Positions 9,477-18,540 are shown, counted from the first letter of the stretch. The stretch is 64,000 nucleotides of DNA from Pontibacter rufus (GCF_015694705.1 NZ_JADQDR010000006.1:248001-312000), one strand, 5' to 3'. Numbers and translations: made by a program. Notes: generated by a model from the sequence alone, not told the origin.

Positions 9477-9798
9477 GCTGATTGCTAATGTTTGTAATAT
9501 TACTTTTGTCTAATTCCGGCAAGATAAATAATTAAGCCTTGTAAAAAAACGTGTCCCTGCATCGGGCAAGTATATGGGCTACTCCGTAAAGGAAGCTCCT
9601 TATACGAAACGCCGGTTATTTGCGAGCATCGGGCGATAAGTATAAATAAAAACTAATGCCGCCGCTTTGATCCTTACGGGATAATTTAATGAGCTGGTTT
9701 TTGATGGGCACCGCTTCGGCAGCTATACACCCAGGGCAACTGGTTAGCAACCCGGCATTCTGATTGTGTTGCCTGCAGCTCTATTTTATATGCTGCTC
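9477..9798. other. intergenic region, no firm gene
   Basis: About 320 bases between the kinase start and the end of the efflux operon. The minus strand holds an open stretch (about 9620-9770) without a usable ATG that I could not match to any family. The motif AAGTATA occurs twice (near 9558 and 9637). No clear terminator for the efflux operon is visible. Confidence 0.4.
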
Positions 9799-10920
9799 TT
9801 AGCTCGTCTTCCTGTAATTCAGAACAGCCCAGCCATTCAGTACCACTGCAAAAAGGCAGATAACCAGGAAGTGAAATTTTATATCGGCAAAACCGCTTCC
9901 CTTTAGTACTACCATCCGCATAACCTCTATAAAGTATGTGGCAGGGCTCAGGTATGCGATGGCTTTAGCCCAGTCAGGCATGCTGTCGATGGGCGTAAAC
10001 AGTCCGCTCATCATCATCATAATCATGATAAAGAAAAAAGCAAGCGACATGGCCTGCTGCTGTGTGTCGCAGAAAGTTGAAATAAGCAGCCCAAAGCCTA
10101 GCACCGCCAGCAGGTACACCGCCAGCACGCCATAAAGCAGAAGTATACTTCCCTGCGGCGTTATCCCGTAGACTTGCCAGGCAATCACACCAAGCCCCAT
10201 CGTAAATATAAACATGCCTATCACCCAGAACGGAATGAGCTTCCCTAGTATAAAGTGATATTTCCTGACGGGTGAAACGTTGATCTGCTCAATAGTTCCG
10301 ATTTCTTTTTCCTTCACAATATTCAGCGCTGTCATGTAGCCGCCTATCATCGTAACGAGCACCGCCAGGATGGCCGGCACCATAAAAAAGTTATAGTTCA
10401 TGAATGGGTTATACCAGTTAGAGCTGACCACCTCTATTGCAGGCGCCGGTTCAAACCGCGGTGATTGTATCCACTCCATCCGCACGCCGGCATTAAAATC
10501 TCTGATAATGCTGCCTAAATAAGCTGCGCCCAGCCCTGCCTTGGCGCCATTTATTGCATTTACTGCCACAAAAAGCTGCTGCTGACCTTCGCGTACCAGG
10601 TTGCGCTCAAAAGCTGCGGGTATCTCCAGTACCAGGTCTGCCCTGTCCTTTTCTACCAATGCAAAAGCTTCGGAGTATGAGTTGTAATAGCCGGCCAGCC
10701 TGAAATAACCTGAAGCAGTTATTTTGGAAACGAGCCGCTGCGAATAAGAGGAATGGTCATGGTCAACAACGGCTATGTTGATGTTCTTTACCTCATAGTT
10801 TGCTGCCAGCGGAAGTATAAGCAACTGCAACAGCGGCGCCACAAATATCATGGGCAGCAGGGATTTATTGCGGAATATCTGGCGGAACTCTTTCCGCAGC
10901 AGAAACAGGAGCGTTCTCAT
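9799..10920 (-). CDS. ABC-2 type transporter permease
   Basis: A membrane component of an ABC exporter, YbhR/YbhS-like. The N-terminus has the amphipathic FLLRKEFRQIFRNK stretch and a first transmembrane helix. A large extracytoplasmic loop follows (about 45-170), then five hydrophobic segments in the C-terminal half. The family motif VKEKEIGTIEQINVSPV, about residues 200-220, is clear. Length 373 is normal. Its start overlaps the stop of the neighbouring permease by four bases (ATGA at 10917-10920), indicating translational coupling. It is the last gene of the operon, and would pair with the second permease, which is interrupted. It probably exports a drug or hydrophobic compound, together with the HlyD and TolC proteins. 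Confidence 0.9.
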   Translation of the reverse strand: MRTLLFLLRKEFRQIFRNKSLLPMIFVAPLLQLLILPLAANYEVKNINIAVVDHDHSSYSQRLVSKITASGYFRLAGYYNSYSEAFALVEKDRADLVLEIPAAFERNLVREGQQQLFVAVNAINGAKAGLGAAYLGSIIRDFNAGVRMEWIQSPRFEPAPAIEVVSSNWYNPFMNYNFFMVPAILAVLVTMIGGYMTALNIVKEKEIGTIEQINVSPVRKYHFILGKLIPFWVIGMFIFTMGLGVIAWQVYGITPQGSILLLYGVLAVYLLAVLGFGLLISTFCDTQQQAMSLAFFFIMIMMMMSGLFTPIDSMPDWAKAIAYLSPATYFIEVMRMVVLKGSGFADIKFHFLVICLFAVVLNGWAVLNYRKTS

Positions 10921-12023
10921 CCTAAACGAATTTTGAATTTTTTAAGGCTCAATGCCAGCAAAAACAAGGTCATGCCCAGCAGGATAAGCGTTTCCTTCCA
11001 GATAGCCGAAAAGCCCAGGCCTTTGATCATAATAGATTTGACAACCACGTAATACCACCTGGAAGGGACTATATTAGAAAAAACCTGCAGCGGCAGCGGC
11101 ATATTCTCGATAGGAAACATGAAACCGGAAAAGAGCATAGTAGGCAGCAGCATTCCCATCAACGACAGCAGCATGGCTGTTTGCTGCGAAGCCGTAACAG
11201 TCGAAATCAATAATCCTATTGACAAAGCGGTGATAATAAACAAGGTACTCTCTGCAAAAAGCAGCAGTATGCTCCCGTTTACAGGCAGGCCCAGGACAAA
11301 CACGCTCAGCAACAATATCACGATAAGATTAACCAGGGAAAGCAACAGGTAAGGGACAGCTTTTGACAGGATAACAAGTATGGGCCGGAAGGGAGATACC
11401 AGCAGTACTTCCATGGTGCCCAGTTCTTTTTCCCTGACAATGGAAATGGACGTCATCATCACACATACCAGCATAAGCACCAGCGCCATTACGCCCGGCA
11501 CAAAGTTAGGGGCTCCCTTCAGTTCCGGGTTGTAGAGCATGCGTATTTCCGGCACAATGCGGTAAGAAACTGATTGTGTCTGGTTAAGTTGCTGCTGGTA
11601 ATCGCCTATAATGGAAGCAAGATAGTTCGTTAAGGTAGTGGCCGTATTGGGGTCAGAGGCGTCGGCGATGATCTAGACCTGTGCCTTGTTGAGATGCAGC
11701 AGATCATGGTTGAAATTGGCCGGAAAGATAATGGCTGTTTTTGCCCTGCCCTGCCGGAAAGCTTCTTCAATTTTACTGTTACTTAAAGGTGCCTCCTCTA
11801 TTTCGAAGAAAGTGCTGGCCGCAATCCTGGTGATAATCTGTTGTGAGGCATTGTCTCTGGCATGGTCTACCACCACTATTTTAGAATTTCTAATCTCGTT
11901 GCTCAGGGCGAATCCAAAAAGTATAATAAGCACAATGGGTAGCCCGAACAGCATCAGCAGCGTTTTCCTGTCCCGGAAAACATGCAGGAACTCTTTTCTG
12001 GCAAAAGTGACAAACTGGTTCAT
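10917..12023 (-). pseudogene. ABC-2 type transporter permease interrupted by an in-frame amber codon
   Basis: Two open pieces, 11673-12023 (116 residues) and 10917-11555, are in the same frame and together make one 368-codon permease, the same size as its 373-residue partner. The only break is TAG at 11673-11675, in the context AQV-stop-IIADASDP. In this family the corresponding position reads Gln-Ile-(I/V)-Asp-Ala, so a single C-to-T change (CAG to TAG) explains it. Everything after the stop remains open and family-like, including the IVREKELGTMEVLL motif, so the lesion is recent, or a base-call error, or suppressed. The distal ATG at 11555 is mid-domain and unlikely to rescue a working protein. 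The gene sits between the ATPase gene (18-base gap) and the second permease (4-base overlap). Confidence 0.85.
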
Positions 12024-12041
12024 TTCGCTGTTTCTTTAGGG

Positions 12042-12785
12042 CTAATCGGCTTTGCGTTGCGCTCCCCTTGCAAGCTGATAAAATACTTCATCCATTGTAC
12101 CCGCCGAGAATTGCTGCTTTAAGTTAGCGGGCGTATCCAGCGCTTCTATCCTGCCGTCTACCATAATGGAAACCCGGTTACAGTATTCCGCCTCATCCAT
12201 GTAGTGTGTGGTCACAAATATGGTTACTCCCCTTTCTGCTGCATCATAGATCAAATCCCAGAACTGCCTGCGCGTAACAGGATCAACGCCTCCGGTGGGT
12301 TCATCCAGAAAAACAATCCTGGGCTGGTGCAGCACCGCCACCGAAAATGCCAGCTTTTGTTTCCAGCCCAAGGGCAGGCTCCCCACCAAAGTTCCGGCAA
12401 CATTTTGCAAGCCAAGCTGCCGGATAAGGTCTTCGCTTTTCTCCTTTAACTGCTTATTGCTCAGGCCATAGATGCCGCCGAAGAAACGGATATTCTCAAG
12501 CACAGTCAGGTCTTCGTAGAGCGAGAATTTCTGGCTCATATAGCCAATGTTCTTTTTGATTTCCTCTGCCTGTTTAAAAACGTTAAACCCTGCTACGCGG
12601 GCCTGCCCGGATGTAGGCACAGATAAACCGCAAAGCATGCGCATAGCGGTTGTTTTACCTGCTCCGTTTGCGCCCAGAAATCCGAATATCTCGCCTGCCT
12701 TCACCTCAAAGGTAATGTGGTCTACTGCTTTAAAATCTCCAAACTGCTTGGTCAGGCCGTTGCAGCTTATGGTGGCTTCGTTCAT
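12042..12785 (-). CDS. ABC transporter ATP-binding protein
   Basis: A nucleotide-binding subunit of the exporter. The Walker A motif GANGAGKTT (about 38-46), Walker B IVFLDEPTGGVDP (about 155-167) and the H-loop TTHYMDEAE are present. The signature motif reads LPLGWKQK instead of LSGGxxQ, a departure seen in one half of two-domain ATPases of the YbhF kind. With the next gene upstream it seems to form the equivalent of a YbhF ATPase split over two genes. It lies 18 bases before the interrupted permease. Confidence 0.92.
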   Translation of the reverse strand: MNEATISCNGLTKQFGDFKAVDHITFEVKAGEIFGFLGANGAGKTTAMRMLCGLSVPTSGQARVAGFNVFKQAEEIKKNIGYMSQKFSLYEDLTVLENIRFFGGIYGLSNKQLKEKSEDLIRQLGLQNVAGTLVGSLPLGWKQKLAFSVAVLHQPRIVFLDEPTGGVDPVTRRQFWDLIYDAAERGVTIFVTTHYMDEAEYCNRVSIMVDGRIEALDTPANLKQQFSAGTMDEVFYQLARGAQRKAD

Positions 12786-12810
12786 GGTGCTTCTCCGTAA
12801 TAACTGAAAC

Positions 12811-13758
12811 TTAAACAGCAGGCTGCCGGCCGGCCTGCGACATCAGCTTTATAAAACAATCTTCTATGGTTGGTGCTACCGGCTCCACGACTAAATCGCC
12901 CTTGTAGCCTTTTCCGGTCAGGTAATCTTTCAGTTCTGAGAGCTGATTTTGATAGGATGTGTTGTCCTTAAGCGTCAGATGATGATACTCCCCGAAAGTA
13001 TAGCAACTGGCGGTGTCCGGGTATTCCCGCAGATCCTGCAGCAACTGTATCATCTGGTTGCTTTTTACTGCCAGCAAAAGCTCCCCGAACTGCTTTATGA
13101 TCCCTTCAGGCGTATCAACCGACATAATCCTGCCCCCCTGAATCAAAGCAATCTTATCGCACAGCGTGGCCTCGTCCATGTATGGCGTAGATACCAGAAT
13201 TGTAATACCCTGATCTCTGAGCCGGTTGAGCATATGCCAGAATTCCTGCCTCGAAACCGGGTCTACACCAGTGGTGGGTTCGTCTAAGAACAACACAGTG
13301 GGCTTATGGATGAGGGCGCAGCACAGTGCCAGCTTTTGCTTCATACCGCCCGACAGCTTGCCCGCCCTGCGATCCTTAAAGGGTTCTATCTGTACATAGA
13401 TGTCTTTTATAAGGTCATAGTTCTCCTGGATGGTTGTGCCAAATAGCGTGGCGAAGAAGTTCAGGTTTTCTGCTACGGTCAGATCCTGGTAGAGCGAAAA
13501 CCTGCCCGGCATATAGCCCACCTTGCGGCGTATGGACTGATAATCTTTCACCACATCTTCCCCGTTTACTATAGCTGTTCCGCCATCCGGCACCAGCAGC
13601 GTGGTAAGTATACGGAACAGACTTGTTTTGCCGGCCCCGTCAGGGCCAATCAACCCGAAAAGCGCTCCTTTGTCTACCGCAAAAGAAACAGCATCCAGCG
13701 CCAATACTTTGCCCTTGTTATAGGTCTTGGTGATATTTTCCAGTATTACATCTGCCAT
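12811..13758 (-). CDS. ABC transporter ATP-binding protein
   Basis: The second nucleotide-binding subunit, 315 residues. Walker A is GPDGAGKTS (about 38-46), the signature LSGGMKQK is canonical, and Walker B VLFLDEPTTGVDP is followed by the H-loop STPYMDEA, in which the usual His is replaced by Pro-Tyr. A C-terminal extension of about 80 residues follows the ATPase core. The GPDG variant of Walker A is what I recall from the N-terminal half of YbhF. Canonical signature here and divergent signature in the partner suggest an asymmetric heterodimer with one competent ATP site. The gap to the HlyD gene is 6 bases. Confidence 0.92.
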   Translation of the reverse strand: MADVILENITKTYNKGKVLALDAVSFAVDKGALFGLIGPDGAGKTSLFRILTTLLVPDGGTAIVNGEDVVKDYQSIRRKVGYMPGRFSLYQDLTVAENLNFFATLFGTTIQENYDLIKDIYVQIEPFKDRRAGKLSGGMKQKLALCCALIHKPTVLFLDEPTTGVDPVSRQEFWHMLNRLRDQGITILVSTPYMDEATLCDKIALIQGGRIMSVDTPEGIIKQFGELLLAVKSNQMIQLLQDLREYPDTASCYTFGEYHHLTLKDNTSYQNQLSELKDYLTGKGYKGDLVVEPVAPTIEDCFIKLMSQAGRQPAV

Positions 13759-13764
13759 AGGCTT

Positions 13765-14664
13765 TTATAACTTTACCTCTGCATACATACCGCGCTTCAA
13801 CTGTCCGTCGTTCTGCACGCGAATTTTAACAGCATACACCAGGTTGGCCCGTTCGTCTTTCGTCTGGATGGTCTTGGGTGTGAATTCTGCTTTGTCGCTA
13901 ATCCAGGTGATTGTGCCCTGATATGTTTTATATGCTTCTTCGCCGGCGCCCACCAATATGTCCACTTTCTGGCCCAGTTCTACCTGCGGGAGCTGGCTTC
14001 CGGTAATGTATGCCCGAAGCGTCATCGTTGATAAATCTGCTATCCGGTACAGCGGTTTACCCGGCGCAGCCATTTCATTTGCTTCTGCATACTTGGTCAG
14101 CACTGTTCCGTTAACGGGATTCACCAGGCGGCTTTTCGCCAGCTGATCGTTTACCTGTTCTACCTGCACCTGCAGCGCAGCGGTTTCCTGCGTAATGCCC
14201 TGCGTCGAGTTGCCAAGTGAGGACTTTTGGGCTGCTATTTGGCTTTTGAGCACCTTCACCTGCGCGCTTATTTCATCCAGCTGGCGGGGTGTGGCGGCAT
14301 CAGCGGCTACCATGCTGCTGATACGTTTCTGCTCTGTTCGGGCTGCGCTGAGCTGCTCCTGCAACGCAGCAAGCTGTGCAGCAACATCGGGCTTTTTGCT
14401 AAGCACCGCCGCTATCTGCGCCTCCAGCTGTTTCTTTTTCAGGTGCAATTGCAGGCTGTCAATATAGCCGATGTACTGACCGGCCTTAAGTTGTTGCCCT
14501 TCCTGCACCTCAAATTCTTCGATAGTGCCAGCAGTTTCTGATGAGATGATGGTTTCTTCCGCTTCGAAAGTGCCTGATGCATCAAACCCATCTTCCTGCT
14601 TATTGCAGGAAGCAGTTACAAGCATCAGAAAAAACAGGAAGGCTGGAAAAAGTCTTATGTCCAT
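13765..14664 (-). CDS. HlyD-family periplasmic adaptor lipoprotein
   Basis: A membrane fusion protein bridging the inner-membrane ABC exporter and the TolC-like channel. The signal ends in a lipobox, VTASC with Cys20, so it is lipid-anchored. A biotinyl-lipoyl half (ETAGTIEEFEVQEGQQLKAG, about 43-62) is followed by a long alpha-helical hairpin (about 75-160, rich in Ala, Gln, Leu and Lys), the second lipoyl half (SRLVNPVNGTVLTKYAEA) and a beta-barrel domain. The order of domains and the 299-residue length match YbhG/HlyD_D23-type adaptors. It is the second gene of the operon, 4 bases after the TolC-like gene. Confidence 0.9.
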   Translation of the reverse strand: MDIRLFPAFLFFLMLVTASCNKQEDGFDASGTFEAEETIISSETAGTIEEFEVQEGQQLKAGQYIGYIDSLQLHLKKKQLEAQIAAVLSKKPDVAAQLAALQEQLSAARTEQKRISSMVAADAATPRQLDEISAQVKVLKSQIAAQKSSLGNSTQGITQETAALQVQVEQVNDQLAKSRLVNPVNGTVLTKYAEANEMAAPGKPLYRIADLSTMTLRAYITGSQLPQVELGQKVDILVGAGEEAYKTYQGTITWISDKAEFTPKTIQTKDERANLVYAVKIRVQNDGQLKRGMYAEVKL

Positions 14665-14668
14665 TTTC

Positions 14669-15937
14669 TTAGAGTTCGTTAATACCTGAAATGGTGTTAT
14701 AGTTATGTTCTGCCATCAGCAATTGCATCTGATGCAACAGCAGGCTTTGCCTGGCCTGGTCTTCTGCGTTTACCTCCCGCAAATAATCCCTGGCGGTAAT
14801 AGCGCCATTCTCCAGTTGCACCTTTGCGGTGTTCATGATGGCAGTGCGCAAGGCAATAATCTCTTCGTCTGTTCCGATAAACTGCCGCAGTTTGTTGATA
14901 TCGGCCAGTTGCTGCCGCAGCAGCTGATTCGTGTTAAAAAGAAAGACCTCCTGTTGTACATCCAGCAGACTACGGTTTACATCTAGCAGTTCCCGTTCAT
15001 TTTTAGTAGTATACAATCCGCTTAAAGACCAGTTGAGGCGCACTCCGCCGATGTAGTAAAAATCAAATGCATTGCTGAGCATGTTCAGACCCGGCCTTCC
15101 GTAGCCACCCTGCAGAAAGAGTCCCGCCTTAGGTAAGTTTTTGGCTGAGATAAGTTCGTTCTGTACGTCAGCTATATTTTTCTGATAAGCGTAGAGCTGC
15201 AGTTCCGGTCGGTTTATACTTGCGGAGAGGGCCATATGATGTGGTCTGGCTAAAGCAGCATTCTCATCAAGCGGTATATTTATAAACTGCCCCAGCATGT
15301 CCAGGTAAGCTTTTCTTGTTACCTGCAGCCCAATCGTTTTCTGGTTAGCCTGCAGCAGGTCGGCCTGTAGCACCTGTGCGCTGCTTTTTAAAGCCGCGCC
15401 ATTGGCAATAGCAGCATTCACTTTGCCCAGCCCCAGCCTAATGTTATTCTTCAGCAACTCCGATTGTTTCAGTTGCGCTTCTATGAGCAGAATGCCGAAA
15501 TAAAGCTGGTTTATACGCTCCTTCAGCTTGTAAAGCTCCACTGCTACCTGCTGTTCCTGTACTGCCGCATTTGCCTCTATCAAGCGTTGCTGCTGCCTGA
15601 TTACACCACCCTCAAACAGGTTCTGGCTAATTTCTCCTGCCACTTTATACTGGTCTTTAGCCGGCGAAACGATAGGCATGTTCGGAAGCTCAATAGGCAC
15701 CCTGGTAACTTCCGACTGGTAAGTAGCCTGGCCCATGATATTAACCTGCGGCAGGTACCCTTTTGCCGCATTTTCTACAGAATAATTCCTGCTCTGCTCT
15801 ATTAATGCTTTCTGCCTGCTGAGCGGGTAATGCTGCCGGGCCAGCGCATAGCATTCTTGCAATGAGAGGCTGTCTGCCTGCCCGTGTGCCAGCCATGGCA
15901 ACAGCAGGAAGGATAATAACAGGTGTATACTTTTCAT
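14669..15937 (-). CDS. TolC-family outer membrane efflux protein
   Basis: An outer membrane channel protein. A signal peptide (about 1-19, ending AHGQ) leads into the two repeated OEP halves, starting LSLQECYALARQHYPLSRQ and again about residue 240 onwards (NRPELQLYAYQKNIADVQNE), with the long helices typical of TolC tunnels. Length 422 is normal. It is the first gene of the efflux operon; a palindrome at 15949-15968 just 12 bases upstream of its ATG matches the core of the TetR operator at 16593-16634, so it is probably repressed by the TetR protein encoded next to it. Confidence 0.92.
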   Translation of the reverse strand: MKSIHLLLSFLLLPWLAHGQADSLSLQECYALARQHYPLSRQKALIEQSRNYSVENAAKGYLPQVNIMGQATYQSEVTRVPIELPNMPIVSPAKDQYKVAGEISQNLFEGGVIRQQQRLIEANAAVQEQQVAVELYKLKERINQLYFGILLIEAQLKQSELLKNNIRLGLGKVNAAIANGAALKSSAQVLQADLLQANQKTIGLQVTRKAYLDMLGQFINIPLDENAALARPHHMALSASINRPELQLYAYQKNIADVQNELISAKNLPKAGLFLQGGYGRPGLNMLSNAFDFYYIGGVRLNWSLSGLYTTKNERELLDVNRSLLDVQQEVFLFNTNQLLRQQLADINKLRQFIGTDEEIIALRTAIMNTAKVQLENGAITARDYLREVNAEDQARQSLLLHQMQLLMAEHNYNTISGINEL

Positions 15938-15948
15938 CTTAGCTCAAC

Positions 15949-15968
15949 GGTTTAACTAATTGGTTAAT
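15949..15968. promoter_or_regulatory. probable TetR operator upstream of the efflux operon
   Basis: GGTTTAACTAATTGGTTAAT contains TTAAC-N6-GTTAA, an imperfect palindrome centred at 15959.5. The same core and spacing form the centre of the 42-bp palindrome upstream of the TetR gene. It lies 12-31 bases before the TolC-like ATG, where it would block transcription start or early elongation. Confidence 0.7.
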
Positions 15969-15984
15969 ACAGACGCAAAAATTT

Positions 15985-16593
15985 TTAAAGTCTCAGAGCA
16001 TTAATAACAAAAGCGCTTACTTCTGTTTTTCTTTGCGCTAAAAGCGTGCTGAATTGCTTATCGTCTATTGAGAGGACCATTTGAAACATGGGCTTGCCTA
16101 TGTAAGGAAATATACAGAGCGACATGATGTTCATGAGCAGGGTAGCCGGGTGTATCGGCCTGATATTGCCCTTCTCCGCTTCTTCCTGTATCTGCGCTAC
16201 GAGTTTCCCAACCTTAGGTCCTCCATCTGTAGCCGAAAAAACTTTCTGGATGAATTTTTCAGGATGCCGTGTCAGTTCGTGAAGCACAAAGAGCGGCACC
16301 ATCGGGTCAGCATTAATGGCGACAATGTATTCGCCGACAAACTTCTCAATTTTCTCAAAGAGCGGAGCGTCAGACTGGGCAATCAGGTTTATTTTCGGAA
16401 TAATTTTCTGGAAGCTTTCCATAAAAATGATATCGAAAAGCTTGTCCTTGCTGCGGTAGTAATAGTGTAACAGCGCCTTGTTTATTCCAGCCTTGTCGGC
16501 AATATCCTGCATCCGGGCACCGGAAAATCCCTTCTCCAGAAATACTTTCTGCGCGGCAGCTTTAATTTTAGCCTCTGTAGTAGTTACTTCCAT
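15985..16593 (-). CDS. TetR/AcrR-family transcriptional regulator
   Basis: A one-component repressor of 202 residues. The N-terminal TetR helix-turn-helix is clear (about 8-55: AAQKVFLEKGFSGARMQDIA then AGINKALLHYYYRSKDKLF). The C-terminal ligand-binding half is variable, as expected. It lies directly upstream of, and in the same direction as, the efflux operon, only 47 bases from the TolC-like start. A 42-bp perfect palindrome abuts its own ATG and a matching half-length operator precedes the efflux genes, so autorepression and repression of efflux are both likely, relieved by an exported substrate. Confidence 0.93.
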   Translation of the reverse strand: MEVTTTEAKIKAAAQKVFLEKGFSGARMQDIADKAGINKALLHYYYRSKDKLFDIIFMESFQKIIPKINLIAQSDAPLFEKIEKFVGEYIVAINADPMVPLFVLHELTRHPEKFIQKVFSATDGGPKVGKLVAQIQEEAEKGNIRPIHPATLLMNIMSLCIFPYIGKPMFQMVLSIDDKQFSTLLAQRKTEVSAFVINALRL

Positions 16594-16634
16594 TATACTT
16601 TTGGTTTAACCATATGGTTAAACCAAAAGTATAA
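16593..16634. promoter_or_regulatory. 42-bp perfect palindrome, TetR operator and tetR promoter
   Basis: The sequence is a perfect inverted repeat of 42 bases centred between 16613 and 16614 (central CATATG), with half-site TATACTTTTGGTTTAACC. Its left edge includes the A of the TetR start codon. On the minus strand it contains TACTTTTG (complement of 16624-16631), a full match to the TAnnTTTG -7 box, so repressor bound here would cover the promoter. The core TTAAC-N6-GTTAA recurs at 15952-15967. Confidence 0.8.
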
Positions 16635-17060
16635 AACAGGCTCTTTAAATCCTACTTTTATCAGTCATTTTTTACTGCATGTATGGCTCCCTACTGCAGT
16701 GAGCAGGTATAAGTAATCTCATTTATCTGCCCCGGATGCTGCCACTTATAAGTATACTGCAAAGCTTAGTCTTAACCGAATATAATCAGCAGGTTAAACT
16801 TAACCATCCTCTTAATGTTTGCGATCTCAAGTATGATGGCATACATGATTAATGTAAAGTATAGCCTTTAAAACACAGCAAATATTAACCACAGTAACAC
16901 ACTTGTTTTACAACAGGATAAGTAATACTATGACAAAGAATAATTTACGCAATGAAAAGCTCCTGCCTTAAGCAGCATCTGCTGAATCTCCCTTTAACCA
17001 GGATCTTTTCAGTATAAGTATGAGCTTAGGCTGAGCTTATTTCTTACACTTGCTTAATTT
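16635..17060. other. intergenic region, no gene seen
   Basis: About 430 AT-rich bases upstream of the TetR gene. Only a 13-codon open frame (ATG at 16930) is present, which I do not call. Three copies of AAGTATA or close variants occur. Confidence 0.4.
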
Positions 17061-17104
17061 AACTAAATAGCCTGCACCACTTATGGTGCACAGGCTATTT
17101 AGTT
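17061..17104. terminator. hairpin terminator downstream of the MFS gene
   Basis: AACTAAATAGCCTG at 17061-17074 pairs with CAGGCTATTTAGTT at 17091-17104, and an inner CACC/GGTG pair closes the loop. It lies about 130 bases after the MFS stop (17236) and has A/T-rich flanks suitable for either direction. Confidence 0.75.
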
Positions 17105-17235
17105 ACTTATAAATCAAAACTTTGATTACAGGGCTTGTGGGCTCCGAAGAGAAAAGCATAGATTGTACCCCATAATGTGGCCACAATGCACCCTGTCGAA
17201 ACAGGTCGCATCGCGGGAACCGGCGGTTCTACATA

Positions 17236-18492
17236 TTAATAATCCCCGGCCAATTCTCTTGTTCCCTCTAAGTCTAATTCCGGCGCTCTTTTTGAATTCT
17301 TTTGCCAAAAGTAGAAAATAGTAAATAACACAATTAAGGTAGCAGGAATAACCAAAATTTTTCCCAGGGTATCCTGACCAGTCGCCAATTCCAAAGCATC
17401 TCCAGTTAATCCGGTTGCGGAATATTCTGTTCTGGCACTATCGATTAAGCTACCAATAAACGGCATGGCAATACCGCTGGAAAACATGCCTATGCCACCA
17501 ATAATCGACATTCCCAGGGCACCGCTCAGGGGAGCCCGCTGGGCTGTTGCGCCAATCATTACCGGCCAGAAATAACATATACCTAAGGCAAATATAATGG
17601 CTGCCACATAGGCGAGAGGGCCTGTAACCTGGCTGAACATGTAAACACCAATAGTTGCTAAAATAGCGCCTGCTAAGAGCACACCTGTTTGGCCCAGCGC
17701 ATGCACAACCGGTCCGGCATTAAACCTGCCAACTGCCATTAACCCACTGGTAAGGGCTAAAATCAGCATGGGACTAGCGCCACTGCTGGCCAAGATAATG
17801 CCTACCCATTGATTAACACCAAACTCTGTAACAGCCGTTAACATCATGGCAACAAACAAGAATATAAAGACAGGTGTAATCATAGCCTTAAAGTTATTGC
17901 TGAGCGAGGTGACGCCTTCCACTTTGGGTTTAGGAAAGGTTTTTCCGAAAAACAGAATGGCATAAATAACTGTAGGAATCAGGGTAACCCACATCTGCGC
18001 TTCCCAACCCAAGTTCATTTTGGTCATGAATAGGGAGATGAGAGAACCAACAAGTATCCCGCCGGGAAACCACATGTGGAACCTGTTTAGCATTTTGTCC
18101 ATTTTTACCCCGGAATACATATCAGCAATCATGGGGTTACAGGCAGCCTCGGTACAGCCATTACCAAAACCGATAAATAGGGTAGAAATAAGCAACCCGG
18201 TATATCCTCCGGCATAAATAGTGGTTAATATACCAATGGTATGGGTTACAAATGCTACTAGCATGATGTTTTTAGCTCCAAAAGTATGATAAACCAATCC
18301 CCCGATAATCATGGAAATAGGAAACCCTAAAAAGAACATAGAGTTAATAAATCCTAATTGTTCGGCAGTAAGGCCAAAATCCCTACCTAGCTCAGGCAGA
18401 ATCCCTGCCCTGATAGAAAAGGTAAAGGCAGTAGTGGTAACTGCAAAGCAACTTCCTAAAAATAAAGCGCTTTTGTTAACGTTCTCGTTCAT
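17236..18492 (-). CDS. MFS transporter, sugar-porter like (FucP/FHS-type)
   Basis: A 12-helix major facilitator protein of 418 residues. Hydrophobic segments occur regularly through the sequence; the first half has the SMFFLGFPISMIIGGLVYHTFGAKNI stretch (helix 2-loop-helix 3, the place of the MFS signature), and GFGNGCTEAACNPMIADMY resembles the region typical of fucose/hexose type porters. I infer uptake of a monosaccharide by proton symport; the substrate cannot be read from sequence. It is monocistronic, with a candidate promoter at 18513-18540 and a terminator at 17061-17104. A sugar role would fit the glycan-degrading genes further on, but it is 24 kb from them. Confidence 0.82.
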   Translation of the reverse strand: MNENVNKSALFLGSCFAVTTTAFTFSIRAGILPELGRDFGLTAEQLGFINSMFFLGFPISMIIGGLVYHTFGAKNIMLVAFVTHTIGILTTIYAGGYTGLLISTLFIGFGNGCTEAACNPMIADMYSGVKMDKMLNRFHMWFPGGILVGSLISLFMTKMNLGWEAQMWVTLIPTVIYAILFFGKTFPKPKVEGVTSLSNNFKAMITPVFIFLFVAMMLTAVTEFGVNQWVGIILASSGASPMLILALTSGLMAVGRFNAGPVVHALGQTGVLLAGAILATIGVYMFSQVTGPLAYVAAIIFALGICYFWPVMIGATAQRAPLSGALGMSIIGGIGMFSSGIAMPFIGSLIDSARTEYSATGLTGDALELATGQDTLGKILVIPATLIVLFTIFYFWQKNSKRAPELDLEGTRELAGDY

Positions 18493-18512
18493 TTAATTTA
18501 GTGTTTAGGTTT

Positions 18513-18540
18513 TAAATGTAGAAGTATAAGGCGAATCAAA
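18513..18540 (-). promoter_or_regulatory. candidate promoter of the MFS gene
   Basis: On the minus strand TTTG (complement of 18537-18540) is followed after 16 bases by TACATTTA (complement of 18513-18520), which matches TAnnTTTG in all but the last base. It lies 20-48 bases before the ATG. Confidence 0.35.

Noticed and set aside
9620-9770. Open stretch on the minus strand after the efflux operon
   Set aside because: It has no ATG and no family match that I could support.
17126-17308. 60-codon open frame overlapping the MFS gene end
   Set aside because: It overlaps the 3' end of the transporter on the same strand and lacks any protein features.
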